Assembly (NCBI GenBank): GCA_036897095.1 | Contig: JAYMSP010002062.1 | Span: 1 to 26,583 of the forward strand | Origin: Plantago elongata | Lineage: Eukaryota; Streptophyta; Magnoliopsida; Lamiales; Plantaginaceae | Reading direction: 5' to 3' | Length of the DNA: 26,583 bases | In this document: positions 9,315 through 18,829 of the stretch, one piece after another | How positions within the stretch are numbered: the stretch's first letter is position 1 | Layout: the number at the start of each line of letters is the position of its first letter | Notes under the pieces: model-generated | The model's database searches: none | What the model saw: only the letters and a program-made list of their open reading frames with translations | What the model was told of the DNA's origin: nothing | Made by a program: the position numbers and the translations under genes

Positions 9315-9679
9315 AATGGACAACGTTGGCCATGTGGGCATCGGCCGAATCATCGGGGACGAAGTGACAAGTTCATTCGGGCAAATACCACCTATATAGG
9401 AATTATAGACAATAATGTTACTGAACTTTGTGCCTTGAAATATATCCTTCAGATCGCTTTGCAATTAGATATAAAGTGGCTCGAAATACAAACGGACTTG
9501 TGCTATCTTATGACTTGTTTCAACAGGAGGACGGAAATACCATGGATGCATTAACATTTGGTGGAGAGATCCGCAAGCTCCTTAGCTGGTCCAGTCGATG
9601 GGAAATCCACTTGGTGTTGAGAGAATCCAATAAAACCGCATCCATTTTAGCTAAAACCAACAAAGATCACGCTAATATA
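9315..9679 (+). pseudogene. Broken plant RNase H-like (RVT_3) fragment
   Basis: Two overlapping frames together read as the central and C-terminal part of the RNase H-like domain that is common in plant LINE-derived and DUF-type proteins. The first frame carries NNVTELCALKYILQIALQ (AE-x-x-AL helix region) and LEIQTDLCYL, matching the L-x-x-E-x-D strand with D retained. After about 9540 the second frame gives EIRKLLSWSSRWEIHLVLRE, then SNKTASILAKTN, matching the V-x-RE-x-N-x-x-A-D-x-LA end, with the usual D changed to S. A frameshift joins them, so the fragment is not functional. The CACTA element at 9680 interrupts the end of the second frame. Beyond the element that frame would continue four codons and stop. 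Confidence 0.6.
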
Positions 9680-9709
9680 CACTACAAGAATTGCTGGGAA
9701 TAGCGACGA
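9680..9709 (+). repeat. Left terminal inverted repeat of the CACTA element
   Basis: The terminus begins CACTACAAGAATTGCTGGGA and continues ATAGCGACGA. It matches the right terminus over about 28 positions with a few substitutions and one single-base gap. The preceding ATA (9677-9679) is the target duplication. Confidence 0.92.
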
Positions 9710-10561
9710 AAGCTATTCGCCGCTATTCCAACCGATGAATCGGTCCGTCTTCATGAGTTCGTCGCTAAATAACGACGAATATCCGTCCCTATTTTTAATA
9801 AAAAAAAAGGTTGATTGGAACTCATGAACTGAGTTCGTGTCATCGACGGATAAGTTATTCGTTGTTAAGACAAAATAAAGAGGAGCGGGGATGAACAAGA
9901 AGGCTCATTCTCCCTGCTCCTCTTTTCTCCCCCCTTCTTTTTCTCCTCCCATTTTTTTCTTCAATTCCGGCCATTCCCTCTCGAATCCGGTCAAATTTAG
10001 ACTCTACTCGAAGATCTTGGGACAAAGGAGCTCGGGTGGTGTACGAATTTCAACTATCATCCGCTTATTTCTCCGTAATCGAAGGTATTTTGGCTAAAAC
10101 CCTAGTTTTATAAAAGTTGAGGATCTTACAATTTTTGACTAATTTGAGCAATTGCATGTTTATATGAAGTATGTAGTAGCTAGATTAGGTAATATTTTGT
10201 ATAGTGTTAACTTTGAGATTTAGAAATTAATATGTATGAAGTATGAAGATAGTTTAATCTGATATTTTGGCAAATGTATGAATTTTTATAATTTTGACTA
10301 GTTTGGACAATTGTATGTTTTTGGGAACAATGTTATGTACTAGCTTGTTAAACTTTATTTGATATGAACCATTGGATTGTTAATTAGTATTATGTTGATA
10401 ATGTAGTAGTGGTAATTTCAATTTAGTGTTTTAGAGACAATTTGATTTTGAAATGAATGTTATTTATACTAGTTAATTATATTGTGAAAAATACACATAA
10501 CAAATTGGAATGTAGTAAAATGTAGTAAATCTAATAAATTTAGACGTGTTAGGTTAAAACG

Positions 10562-10789
10562 AATGACTATGGATCGTTCATGGATGTATCGTCGTACTGT
10601 AAATGGAAGAGTACAATTTGTTAAAGGGGTTGAAAATTTTATTGCATTTGCATTGACACATTCCACTTGTGTGATTGGGGGTTGATAAAGTGCCCTTGCA
10701 AATTAGAAACATGTCATAACAAACAATTTCTGACTCCTTCAATGGTAGTCGAATACCTGAACTGTAATGGATTCCTGTCGAACACCTGA
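10562..10789 (+). pseudogene. Transposase-associated domain, first copy, broken
   Basis: The reading starts MTMDRSWMYRRTVNG and runs through FVKGVENFIAFALTH before a TGA at 10683. In a shifted frame it continues KCPCKLETCHNKQF and MVVEYLNCNGF before another TGA at 10787. The DRSWMY-R start, GVE-x-F-x-x-FA and the cysteine-rich KCPC-x(4)-C followed by V-x-Y-L-x-x-x-GF are the marks of the domain found in front of plant CACTA transposases (Pfam Transpos_assoc). One stop and one frameshift make it inactive. Confidence 0.75.
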
Positions 10790-11255
10790 AATGCGATACT
10801 TAAAATGGAGGGAGAGATGGGGGTTGGGATTGCATATTCAGTGGTGGAATGAGCTCGGAGTATGTGCATGATGTAGATGAGGATGTAGGTTTTGTGGTCG
10901 GGAGCGGTAGAACGAAATTAGGGGTCGGATGATATAAGAAGTATGTAGTAGCTAGTTCATGTACCACATTATTAAAATTAGGTCATTTTGGCTCGGATTT
11001 GTACTAGAATTATCTTAATTAGTGCTAACCGTAAAATGCATGTAATTTATAAAACTCTACAACTATTGTAATGCGAAATGCATGTATTTTATCTATTGGT
11101 ATGAAATTTTCGTAATGAAGTAATTTTGTAATATAATTGTAATGTGAAATGCATTTTATCCATTACAAATTTTTAACGTATCTGAATGAATCAATAATGT
11201 AAGTAAGTAATGCAATACATATTATAAATCTAATACATTGAGACACATGTTAAGT

Positions 11256-11545
11256 ATGAATCCCGATCATGAGTGGATGTATTCTCGCACTCTTAATGGT
11301 TGTGTTCAGTTTAGTTTTATGCAAGGGGTTGAAGGGTTCATCCGCTTTTGCACTTTCACATAGTGCTTATTTGAGTCGGAGGAAGATGAAGTGCCCTTGC
11401 AGAAAATGTAAGAACGATCAATGGTTACCTTCTGCAACGGTAGTCCAGCACTTGTCACGTAGTGGGTTTGTGGCTGAGTATTTCGTATGGGCATGTCATG
11501 GTGAGACACCAATCCCGTTCATGTCATATGCTAATCTAATGGGTT
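11256..11545 (+). pseudogene. Transposase-associated domain, second copy, broken but better preserved
   Basis: The reading starts MNPDHEWMYSRTLNG, passes FMQGVEGFIRF and meets TAG at 11361. In a second frame it continues KCPCRKCKNDQWLP, VVQHLSRSGF and EYFVWACHGE, the full cysteine-rich tail with its W-x-x-HGE end. This is the same domain as at 10562 and was probably the N-terminal part of the ancestral transposase gene. The rest of that gene (TNP2 DDE region) is not found downstream. The protein track gives an ORF from 11269, but that frame is only correct after about 11385. Confidence 0.75.
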
Positions 11546-11894
11546 GTAACAGGAAGAAGCAAAAGACCACTATATGTGAGTGGTATATTAGTCACCGTAC
11601 TTGGGTGATATGCTCTTATTTCAATGTGATCTTTTGATTATGTTCTATTCGTTGTTCCATTTGGCTTACATAGTGTCATTTATGTGTTGTGGGGAATGTT
11701 GTAGAAAAAGTACTACATCCCCAATGCTTTACTTCCCCAGTTGTTGGATACTTTTGAGACCATAGGGTCGAACCAGTAATAAAGATGATTAGTTCTGGAA
11801 AGAAGCTCTCGAGAACTCAGAAAAAGAAGGCAAAATGAATTGGGGATGATGCCATCCCCTTGTGGGCGGAGTACTGACACGACCCAGTTGTAGT

Positions 11895-12671
11895 TGACAC
11901 AGCTTAAAAAAATCAACAAAATCGATTGTCTCAATCTACTGGTGGTGTTGGCACATCCATACACCTGCTAGGGACCCGAGCAACTATCACAGATTACACG
12001 ATAAAGGTTAGTGATTAATGGTACTTACTAGTTTTGTGTTTTCAATTCTCGATTCATCTTTGGTGTTATTCTATTCTATTCTGAAGTTACCAAGTAACTT
12101 ACTACTTTGATTCTTATATAAATGCTTGTTAAATAAGTCCAGTCAGCTGATGGTTCAGGGCCTGCTTACGATTACTTCAAGAAGGCCAAGCAGAGAAAGT
12201 ATGGTGTTTGGATAGACAGCAAAAGCTGAGACCATTGAGGTATGTTTCAATAATGCTTTATTTAAGGTCCACATTACTACTTCTCTTTATTTTTAGATAT
12301 TGTATCTTATTTACTATATGCAATTTCGTTCCACAGGCTGATGGACAGGAGGATTGATGGTCGGGACCTCTCCATTGAAGAACAAAACAAAATCTTCTTC
12401 GAGGTCAACCCATTGGATGACAGGGGTCGAGTCGATGGAGTTGGTAGTCTAGCTACTTCGCTGGAACCTGGTAGCTACTCAGTCTCACAGGGAGGATCAC
12501 ACTATACTCTTTGCACAAAGAGCCAGGTCGATCGGATGATTGACTCACATGCAGAGGCAGATTCATGAGTTGCTTGAGAACCAGGCTCGTCTACAAACTT
12601 ATATGGACTCTTTCAAAAAACGACTTCCATCTGAATCACCTCCATCGTCTCCTGATCACATTATGGATTAG
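11895..12671 (+). pseudogene. TNPA-like / Transposase_24 gene remnant with introns
   Basis: Three coding stretches resemble the plant Ptta/En/Spm accessory transposase. About 11905-12006 reads NRLSQSTGGVGTSIHLLGTR before a GT donor at 12007. About 12147-12237 reads DYFKKAKQRKYGVWIDSK before a donor at 12240. From 12339 the sequence reads MDRRIDGRDLSIEEQNKIFF, then LDDRGRVDGVGSLA (the conserved DRGR-V-x-G-x-GS signature). After a frameshift near 12560 it reads IHELLENQARLQTYMDSF, a short coiled-coil tail, and stops at 12671. In En/Spm, TNPA binds subterminal motifs and helps bring the ends together. Frameshifts make this copy inactive. Exon borders are approximate. Confidence 0.65.
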
Positions 12672-12949
12672 TTACTTGTTTTTACTTTTCTGGACGAATT
12701 ATTAGGTATTTTTGTTTCATTTTGTCCACGGATGATTGGGTACTTGTGTTTACGAATTCTTAGTTACCGCTTTAGTCCGTATGGATGTTTATTATTACAT
12801 AGGGATATTTTTTATTCGACGAATCACTTTGATTCCGACGTATCAATTTTATTTGAATACGTCATCGAGTTATATTATTATACATTGTTATTGTGTGAAA
12901 ATAGGTGACAAAAATAGGATATTTTAATATTAAAAAAAAAGGTCCCAAG

Positions 12950-13240
12950 TCAGCGACGGAAGAATCCATCGCTATTTTGGAATAGCGACGAATTCTTCCT
13001 CGAACGGGTTAGGGACGCTCTAAGCGTCCCTAATCCGTTCCTCCGCTTTAGCGACGGATAGTTATCCGTTGCTACAAACGAATTAGGGACGCTCTGGCAC
13101 CCCTAACTCTAGCGTCGGATAATTATCTGTCGCTAAAAAGGGGCGGACCGACGGTCTTAATCGTCACTGAGGTCCCAACGACGAATTGGCTGGAACCAGC
13201 GTCGAATGGGTCTGTCGCTGATCCCAGCATTTTTGTAGTG
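12950..13240. repeat. Right subterminal hairpin zone of the CACTA element
   Basis: Dense inverted motifs of the AGCGACGGATA kind occur here. The clearest are a 15-bp stem with one mismatch and a 3-base loop (13005-13019 with 13023-13037, around TTAGGGACGCT) and a second hairpin around TTTAGCGACGGATA (13047-13060) with TTATCCGTTGCTA (13062-13074). The left counterpart is at 9690-9870, where GAACTCATGA near 9820 pairs with TCATGAGTTC near 9751. In En/Spm elements such subterminal repeats are binding sites for the TNPA protein. Confidence 0.75.
13211..13240 (-). repeat. Right terminal inverted repeat of the CACTA element
   Basis: Read on the minus strand it begins CACTACAAAAATGCTGGGAT and continues CAGCGACAGA, the counterpart of 9680-9709. 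The following ATA (13241-13243) is the second copy of the target duplication. Confidence 0.92.
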
Positions 13241-13243
13241 ATA

Positions 13244-13983
13244 GTAGATGGATCTTGACTACAAAGTTCGTCTTCAAGTAGTTTCCATACCTTTGAAATG
13301 TTGATATGGGACATATGATTGGAGTGGTTATTGTCTTTTATTAAATCTGATAAATTATTTTAAATGATAAATTTTGAGGTGCGTATAATATTACTTAATT
13401 AGTTATTTTCAGATAAATAACAACTTTATGGGCTACTTCATGAGTTCATGTAATGTACTTCCCCCTCCTATTAATTTGGCCCATTACAAAATTACATGAT
13501 AGATTTATAAATTGAATCTTAAGATAAATGGTCAAATTATACCTATGTCATAAGTTATTATTCATAATAAAATAGGCAGATGTCAAGATTGAGTTTCAGG
13601 TGGTTGGAAATGTACAGGTTTAACGCATGTAATCGTTGTACATGTTCGTTGCCCGACATCATAGCCTAGAAAACATGGCCCATGGACCATACCCGTTAAA
13701 AATAATTGGATTTCCTATTATGCACTCCTTATTCATAATAAACATGAGTTCCACATGAAATGATACACGGATCATATATTTTTTTGGAGAGGGGGTGCAC
13801 CAGAGGAGGATCTAGCATCAAATAAACCGACTATACCCAGCCCAGTTTAGGTTGGCTTTGATTTGATGTTTAGATAATATCTAGTTTAATATTAATTTCA
13901 ATTATATATATTCAAATTATTTAATATAACACCTCCAACATATCGTTAATTAATTAAGATAAATAATCCTAAAACTCGTCACT
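13244..13983. other. Intergenic DNA between the CACTA element and the WRKY gene
   Basis: I find no gene and no complete transposon. The first bases continue the sequence interrupted at 9679. The part next to 13984 should contain the 3' UTR and polyadenylation region of the minus-strand WRKY gene, whose end I cannot place. Confidence 0.6.
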
Positions 13984-15976
13984 TTAAATAAAGCCTGGGA
14001 ATGAAGTTTCCGGTGACCAAGAAAAGCAACCGGAGGAAGCGGGTGAGCCGGAATCATGCGTCTCGAGTGAGGAAGAAAATGAATTGGACGGTTTCCTGAT
14101 CATCAATGGCACCATATCTTCTAGGAGACCCTCACTTGAGCCAAATATAAGTTGTTCAATTTCGCATTGGCCTATTTGGTTTGGGCTGATTTTCTCAGCA
14201 AGTTCATGGATCCAATCTTCTGATTGGATCGTATTGTAATGGGCTTCATATTTTGCATCTGGTGTTGTCTGGCCTCTCTGTTTCTTTGTTGGTGGATCCA
14301 ATTCTTGGGGATTATCCAGCATGAATAACGGGTAATCGAAGTGGAAATGAAGTCCTTCATATGTTATGATTAGGGTGTCCGGGTCATCTATGGACCTCTC
14401 CACTTGCCTCTTCGCACTGCATCTCGGGTTTGTGCATCTGTAATAGCTCCTGCACGAACAACGTATGTGTATATTTAGCTACAATAAACATGTGAAGGTT
14501 GTAATTAGAAATGATATTTGTATCTAAATATGTGTTCAGGTTAAATTGTAAAACTGGTGTTTCAAGTGGCAGTCTCGAATTGTTACGGACCATACGATTT
14601 TTATTTTGTCAAAATAGGTATAAAGAGGACGTTTTGGAAAGTTTAGGAAGGCTTTGGAGTTACGTTTTTAGTCCTCCTCTTCATTTTACTACACATTAAA
14701 CTTAAAAGTTTAAAAAGTTACACAATTATATCTTAAATAACCCTAAATATTTAATTAAATAAACCCTGAAATAAATATTTCCCAATTTTTTTTGGAAATT
14801 TTTTTTTCTCTTCAAATACACCAAGACCCATAGTAAGATGTGAAGCTCCAAATGGGAGGAGCTCCAACGTCTCCAGGTTAGAGCTTCAACATTTCCAACC
14901 CCTGGAGTTGTTCAATCTCCAAACTGAAGTTCTTTAAGCTTTCAATTAGAACAATTAAAATTTTCTGTAAAAAACTTGGAGGTGTGGTAGTGGTGATGTT
15001 ACTAAAGTGGTGGAAGGAAGGTGGTGGTGGTGGTGGTATATGAAAGTGGTGGAATGGAGGTGGTGGTGTGGTATCAAAGTGGTGGAAGGAAGGTGGTGTG
15101 ATGGGTGGGTTTGTGGCGATGAAAATTGAATCTTAAAACTTTTTGGGATTATTCATAAAAATTTAACACTTTTAGCGTTTATTTATCAAGATTTGAAAAT
15201 GTTGGTGAATATACGAAGATGCATACGCCATTTTCAAGAATTACTAGCAACTTACGACCAAAATGGTACGAGACGGTCACGAAGAGGACCATTCTCGCAA
15301 ATTATCCCAATGTGTTCACACTCATTTACAAAATCTGGTCACTAATCTAAAGGATTGAGTTAAATAAGAATATTAAGATGGATGATGATACAATACAATT
15401 CTGTTCCGTTGGTGAGACGCTTCATCTCTAATCAATAAATCGGAGTTCAAGTCATCTTTTTCATTTTAAAAAGAAAAATATGTAGATGGATTGACCTTGG
15501 ATTGGGGCTGTTCTTAATGGATTTCTGGCCATATTTCCTCCACTTATAGCCATCATCAGCCATGGCAGTTGTACAACTCTTAATCCTAAGAGTATACCTA
15601 TAAACATTGTCATCCTTGTTCACGTATTGTTTTCCTCCTTCAGCCAGCAACGAAATTCTGTACGTACATAAATAAATAAATAAAAATCGAAAACTCTTCG
15701 AAATTAAACATTTCTGATAACCAAATGAGAACCATATACATTGTGTCCTATTTACCTGTTTGCTAACGAAGTATTTTCGTTCGAGATGCCATACTTGACA
15801 TAGGATAAGGCACTTTCAATATCTTGTACGGTTGGGCCGGAATAAACGAAGGACGAATTCACGGTGACATTGGAAGAGGATTCCTTCGTTTGATGAACCA
15901 TAAAAAACGGAGATTCATCGTCAAGAAGTTCTTTCACTAGCTCATCTTCAAACTGTTTCTCCATCGAGTTTTGCAT
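13984..15976 (-). CDS. WRKY49: WRKY transcription factor, group IIc, WRKY49-like, three exons
   Basis: Exons on the minus strand are 15976-15756, 15657-15496 and 14449-13984. Introns of 98 and 1,046 bp all use GT...AG, and the joined frame encodes 282 aa. The WRKY domain has WRKYGQK at residues 113-119 and the zinc ligands C133 and C138 (C-X4-C), with H162 and H164 after 23 residues (H-X-H), the group II pattern. The second intron splits the arginine codon of PR (residue 128), the conserved intron site of most group I C-terminal, IIc and III WRKY domains. The KSIKNSPNPRSYYRCTNPRC core and the GLLEDMVP motif in the tail fit WRKY49. WRKY factors bind W-boxes (TTGAC[C/T]) in the nucleus. The acidic, serine-rich tail may be regulatory. 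All key residues are present and the gene looks intact. The orthology to WRKY49 is from memory of the family. Confidence 0.92.
15004..15110. repeat. GGT-rich minisatellite inside WRKY intron 2
   Basis: Three imperfect copies of a unit starting AAAGTGGTGGAA occur at 15004, 15043 and 15076 (spacings 39 and 33), each followed by GGAAGGTGGT-type sequence and a variable number of GGT triplets. In the sense strand of the gene this is a CCACC-rich tract, far from both splice sites. It is probably variable in length among individuals. Confidence 0.75.
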
Positions 15977-16162
15977 TTATATATGTTTTATGATATATAC
16001 TTGATTTTATGACTTGGTGGGATTGATATACATATATATACTAGCTAGTGTGGGATTGAGATAGTGATCAGAGCAGAGGTGTTAGGAAATGGTGTTTAGG
16101 TTATGAAAGAGTGGAGTAGATGAAGAAGAAGGTTTGATGTTTGGTGTGTTTGCTTTCTAACT

Positions 16163-16172
16163 TCTTTTTATA
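16163..16172 (-). promoter_or_regulatory. Candidate TATA box of the WRKY gene
   Basis: The minus strand reads CTATAAAAAG at 16172-16163, about 190 bases before the ATG at 15976. Its position and sequence fit a plant TATA box. It would place transcription start near 16130, giving a leader of about 150 bases. Confidence 0.55.
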
Positions 16173-16465
16173 GCACAAGCCTTTAGTTGTTAGTTGCTAT
16201 GGCTAGTCAGTTAGTCCATATTATTCATAGTTGCCTGAAGTGGTAAATGAATTCCGTTTAGTTAATGTTAAATCTCGAATTTAACTTATTATTTTTGAAT
16301 CGAATTAGAATTAAATATTACAAATGAAAATAAAGGGTGTGATGTATATTATCGTCTACCTATATGATTTTTAAATTTTAGTCAAGCATTATTTAACTAC
16401 ATTAATATGATAGAGTACGTAGTGAGTATTATTAGCAGTCATTTTCTTGTTTGTAATATAGTAGG

Positions 16466-16527
16466 TTGACTTTAGGAAAATATGGGTCCTCTTCAGTGTT
16501 GTCCAATGTCAACCATTACATATTGAC
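16466..16527. promoter_or_regulatory. Cluster of three W-box cores upstream of the WRKY gene
   Basis: TTGACT occurs at 16466-16471 (plus), TTGACA at 16512-16507 (minus) and TTGACA at 16523-16528 (plus), all within about 63 bases and roughly 300 bases upstream of the proposed TATA box. W-box clusters in WRKY promoters are well known to support auto- and cross-regulation. Only TTGACT is a full W-box; the other two are core-only matches. Function is inferred. Confidence 0.45.
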
Positions 16528-16529
16528 AA

Positions 16530-17342
16530 AAGTTGCATAGGTTGCTACAAATTATAATTAGTTAAATTATGTCCACCTCGTGTGATGATTGGACTTTAGG
16601 TAATTCTATCTTTGTGTATAATTATAGTTTTAATTGATTGCTGACAAATAGAAACTCAACGGAATATCCTACCTGTTCCATTTCACCGAAAATATTCAAC
16701 AACAAATTAATTAAATTTTTAAAAATTATTCCTCAAGTATATAGTTAGAAATTCGCTCTTCGAGTAATTGTTGGACGATCGAAAGAGATATTTCACTACT
16801 ACAACATGTGGTTTTGGCGAGAAATGAGTGTGACATTGTTGTACCCATCTTTAAGTTTGCTATCGTTTTATTTGGTTTATGTGGTGATATTATTAAAAGA
16901 AATCCAATTTGTATAAGTAATAAATTATGGTGGACAGATGTTTTTAACCTTGTCTACTTATCGGCTGACTTTTTAAAGCTGGGCCAAACTTACCTAAACC
17001 AATGCATCTTTCAGGTATTATCAAGATTCAACTGCCAAGAAAAGGGAACTAGATGGCACTTGGCAGTTACCTATGAACTAACTTCTATGATCTAATTTAA
17101 CGAAGTAATAATAGATACTCGATACTCAATGTGATACGACAATAATATTTAAAAATAAAAAATTAATGTATCGTATAAAACTTATCTAAGTTAAACAACA
17201 ATCAAAACTAAAATGCAAAAAGGTTATGATGTCACTTGAAGTTAACAATGACATAAAAAATTAATTTTATGCACTATAATAACTTGATAATTTTACTCAC
17301 ATAAAAAAAATTATTGTCGAACATCATTATAGACCATGTTCC
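16530..17342. other. Intergenic DNA with a 10-bp inverted repeat; no gene supported
   Basis: The ORF at 16808-17095 has no recognisable domain. AACTGCCAAG (17030-17039) pairs perfectly with CTTGGCAGTT (17059-17068). Because a Helitron helicase relic lies just upstream on the minus strand, this hairpin could be part of the same relic, but I see no CTRRT end at the expected distance. Confidence 0.45.
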
Positions 17343-17480
17343 TTAAAAAGGTTTGTCATTATCCTCGTCGTCACAAATTAAAACTTCCAATCGTTTCTTG
17401 CTAGAAACTCTCGATAAAGCAACAAATATATGACCATAAATGGATATGAGTGAGGGGAGGTCGAGGCTGGGCCGACATCA
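17343..17480 (-). pseudogene. Helitron helicase C-terminal relic
   Basis: Minus-strand translation from 17435 to the TAA at 17343 gives GHIFVALSRVSSKKRLEVLI followed by CDDEDND. This matches the end of the Pif1-type helicase of plant Helitron RepHel proteins, where G-Q-L-Y-V-A-L-S-R-V is helicase motif VI. Upstream, in another frame, RPPLTH (near 17468-17450) fits the preceding RPVFSHG segment, implying a frameshift. This is the last 30 or so codons only. Motif recognition is direct; assignment to a Helitron, rather than a host Pif1 gene, is inference from the degenerate state and the CDxDxN tail. Confidence 0.65.
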
Positions 17481-18829
17481 ACGAAGATTGTCCCTAACTC
17501 TTATATACGATCAGAGCAAAACAGACGAATATATGAACTCATGTCTTCTATTAAAATTTTGTAAGGAAACCTAAACTCGAATGAACTGGTCGTAAATAAT
17601 AAATAAGAATAAGCAATTTTTCTTGGACTTTTCTACGATTTCGCCTGTCTGACAACAGACAAAAATAACTTTTTTTTAGATATAATATTCTAATTATAAT
17701 TACAATATCCAATCGAATAAATACTTAGTATCAATTGCTCTCCAATAAATCTCTATATGGAGGACAAATATTACCCATTTAAGGGAATCAAGCCCGTTAC
17801 ATTTTGATTACGGGATGTCTCAACTTCGACTAAGAACGTTTTGACTAACCAAATCAATTTATCAACAAATAAGGATAATGAATCTTTCTCCTCCTATCTT
17901 CTTCAATTGAACTAAAACAAAGCAATCTGCACCAACCTAACCCTAATTCAAATCGGAAAAAGATATCTAAAACAACAATATCACTTACATTCATATATTT
18001 AATTAATTTTTGTAAAAAGATATATAGCACGATAACACAGTTTATTCTCACATTCTAGTTTTTACTATATTATATAAAATATGTCATTGTCACGAAGTGT
18101 GTGAGGAAAAAATGGATTGTTACAATCAAACATTATCTCTTTTAAGTTAGCAGCAAGAATCATACATTATCCCTTCGATTTCGCAGTGCGACAATCAAAT
18201 ATGTGGTACAACAAAGTAGCAAGCTGGCTTTAGTGTTTTTGTCTCTACAGCAGGTTGACTTTTAATATACGTCCGATAAACATTAATGGGAGCGTGAGTT
18301 TGGGCCGCCTGGTTGTGGACAAAAGACGAACGACTAAGGTCGATCACATCTACTTCCTGTGTGTGTCAGCTACCAATGTGGGGAAGAAAACACTCGGCTC
18401 CTCTTTCTTTCATGATCATCTCGAACCAAACCACTGTTGCACTAAGCTGATGTTAATTATACTGGAATCTCTAGAAATAACTATTTGTGCAAAAGAAACT
18501 TAAGGGATTAGATTCTGTTCTTACAGCTATGCTATATATATAGTCGGTACTTCGAATTAAACCTCGGCCATATAGTCTTAGAAGGTCGAACAGTCAACAG
18601 TGCAAATAGTTTGAGTTACTATTATAATACGTAAATGCATTTTTATTGATAAACTAGAGTCTTGTTGCACCTAGTAAATCTTGACACACGTTGCCAGAAT
18701 AAGGTGGCGCTTTTACACCACACGGTTTAATTTGATTGTAGGAGGTAGGTCTTTCTAGAGTCGGGCCTTGGTGATGTGCCCTTAAGTGTTCATATACGGA
18801 TGAGGGATGAAACCTCGATCATTAACTAA
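17481..18829. other. Intergenic DNA, no feature recognised
   Basis: No coding region with recognisable domains is present. Short ORFs at 17854-18051 and 18255-18503 show no motif. The first part may belong to the Helitron relic and the last part to the LTR-like stretch that follows. Confidence 0.55.

Larger units (their letters stand above)
10131..11545 (+). repeat. Diverged internal tandem duplication in the CACTA element
   Basis: The word GAAGTATGTAGTAGCTAG occurs at 10166-10183 and again at 10938-10955. TAAATCTAATA occurs at 10526-10536 and 11225-11235. After each TAAATCTAATA follows a transposase-associated coding copy (10562 and 11256). The period is about 700-770 bases, so a segment of that size was duplicated and then diverged by indels. 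Smaller repeats lie inside: ATTTTTGACTAATTTGAGCA (10131) against AATTTTGACTAGTTTGGACA (10290), and ATTGTAATGCGAAATGCAT near 11064 against ATTGTAATGTGAAATGCAT near 11137. Confidence 0.7.
9680..13240 (+). mobile_element. CACTA (En/Spm-type) DNA transposon, 3,561 bp, non-autonomous
   Basis: The element starts CACTACAAGAATTGCTGGGA and ends, in reverse, CACTACAAAAATGCTGGGAT. It is flanked by ATA on both sides (9677-9679 and 13241-13243), the 3-bp target duplication that defines this superfamily. Both subterminal zones are packed with short inverted motifs built on AGCGACG and GGATA. The interior has a 5' leader, two decayed copies of the transposase-associated N-terminal domain, and a decayed TNPA-like (Transposase_24) gene. 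I see no part of the TNP2 DDE transposase, which would lie between about 11600 and 11700 in a complete relative. The element therefore depended on another copy for movement. Clean ends and target duplication are strong evidence for borders; the non-autonomous status is inference from absence. Confidence 0.93.

Noticed and set aside
9891..10097. 68-codon ORF within the left part of the CACTA element
   Set aside because: It is a CT-rich leader-type sequence with low complexity and no domain. It fits a 5' UTR better than a protein.
12950..13240. CRISPR-like array from repeated AGCGACGGATA words
   Set aside because: The words are inverted and irregularly spaced, have no uniform spacers, and sit at transposon ends in a plant genome.
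14820..14980. Separate transposon inside WRKY intron 2 based on repeated CTCCAA/GGAGCTCC words
   Set aside because: The words repeat several times but I found no termini or target duplication, so I only describe the clearer minisatellite.
16794..16820. CACTACTACAACATGTGG as a third CACTA terminus
   Set aside because: The start resembles CACTA ends of another family, but I found no inverted partner, no target duplication and no subterminal repeats nearby. It may be chance or a very old scar.
16808..17095. 95-codon plus-strand ORF near the Helitron relic
   Set aside because: No motif recognised, and no start context, splice signal or relation to neighbouring transposon proteins.
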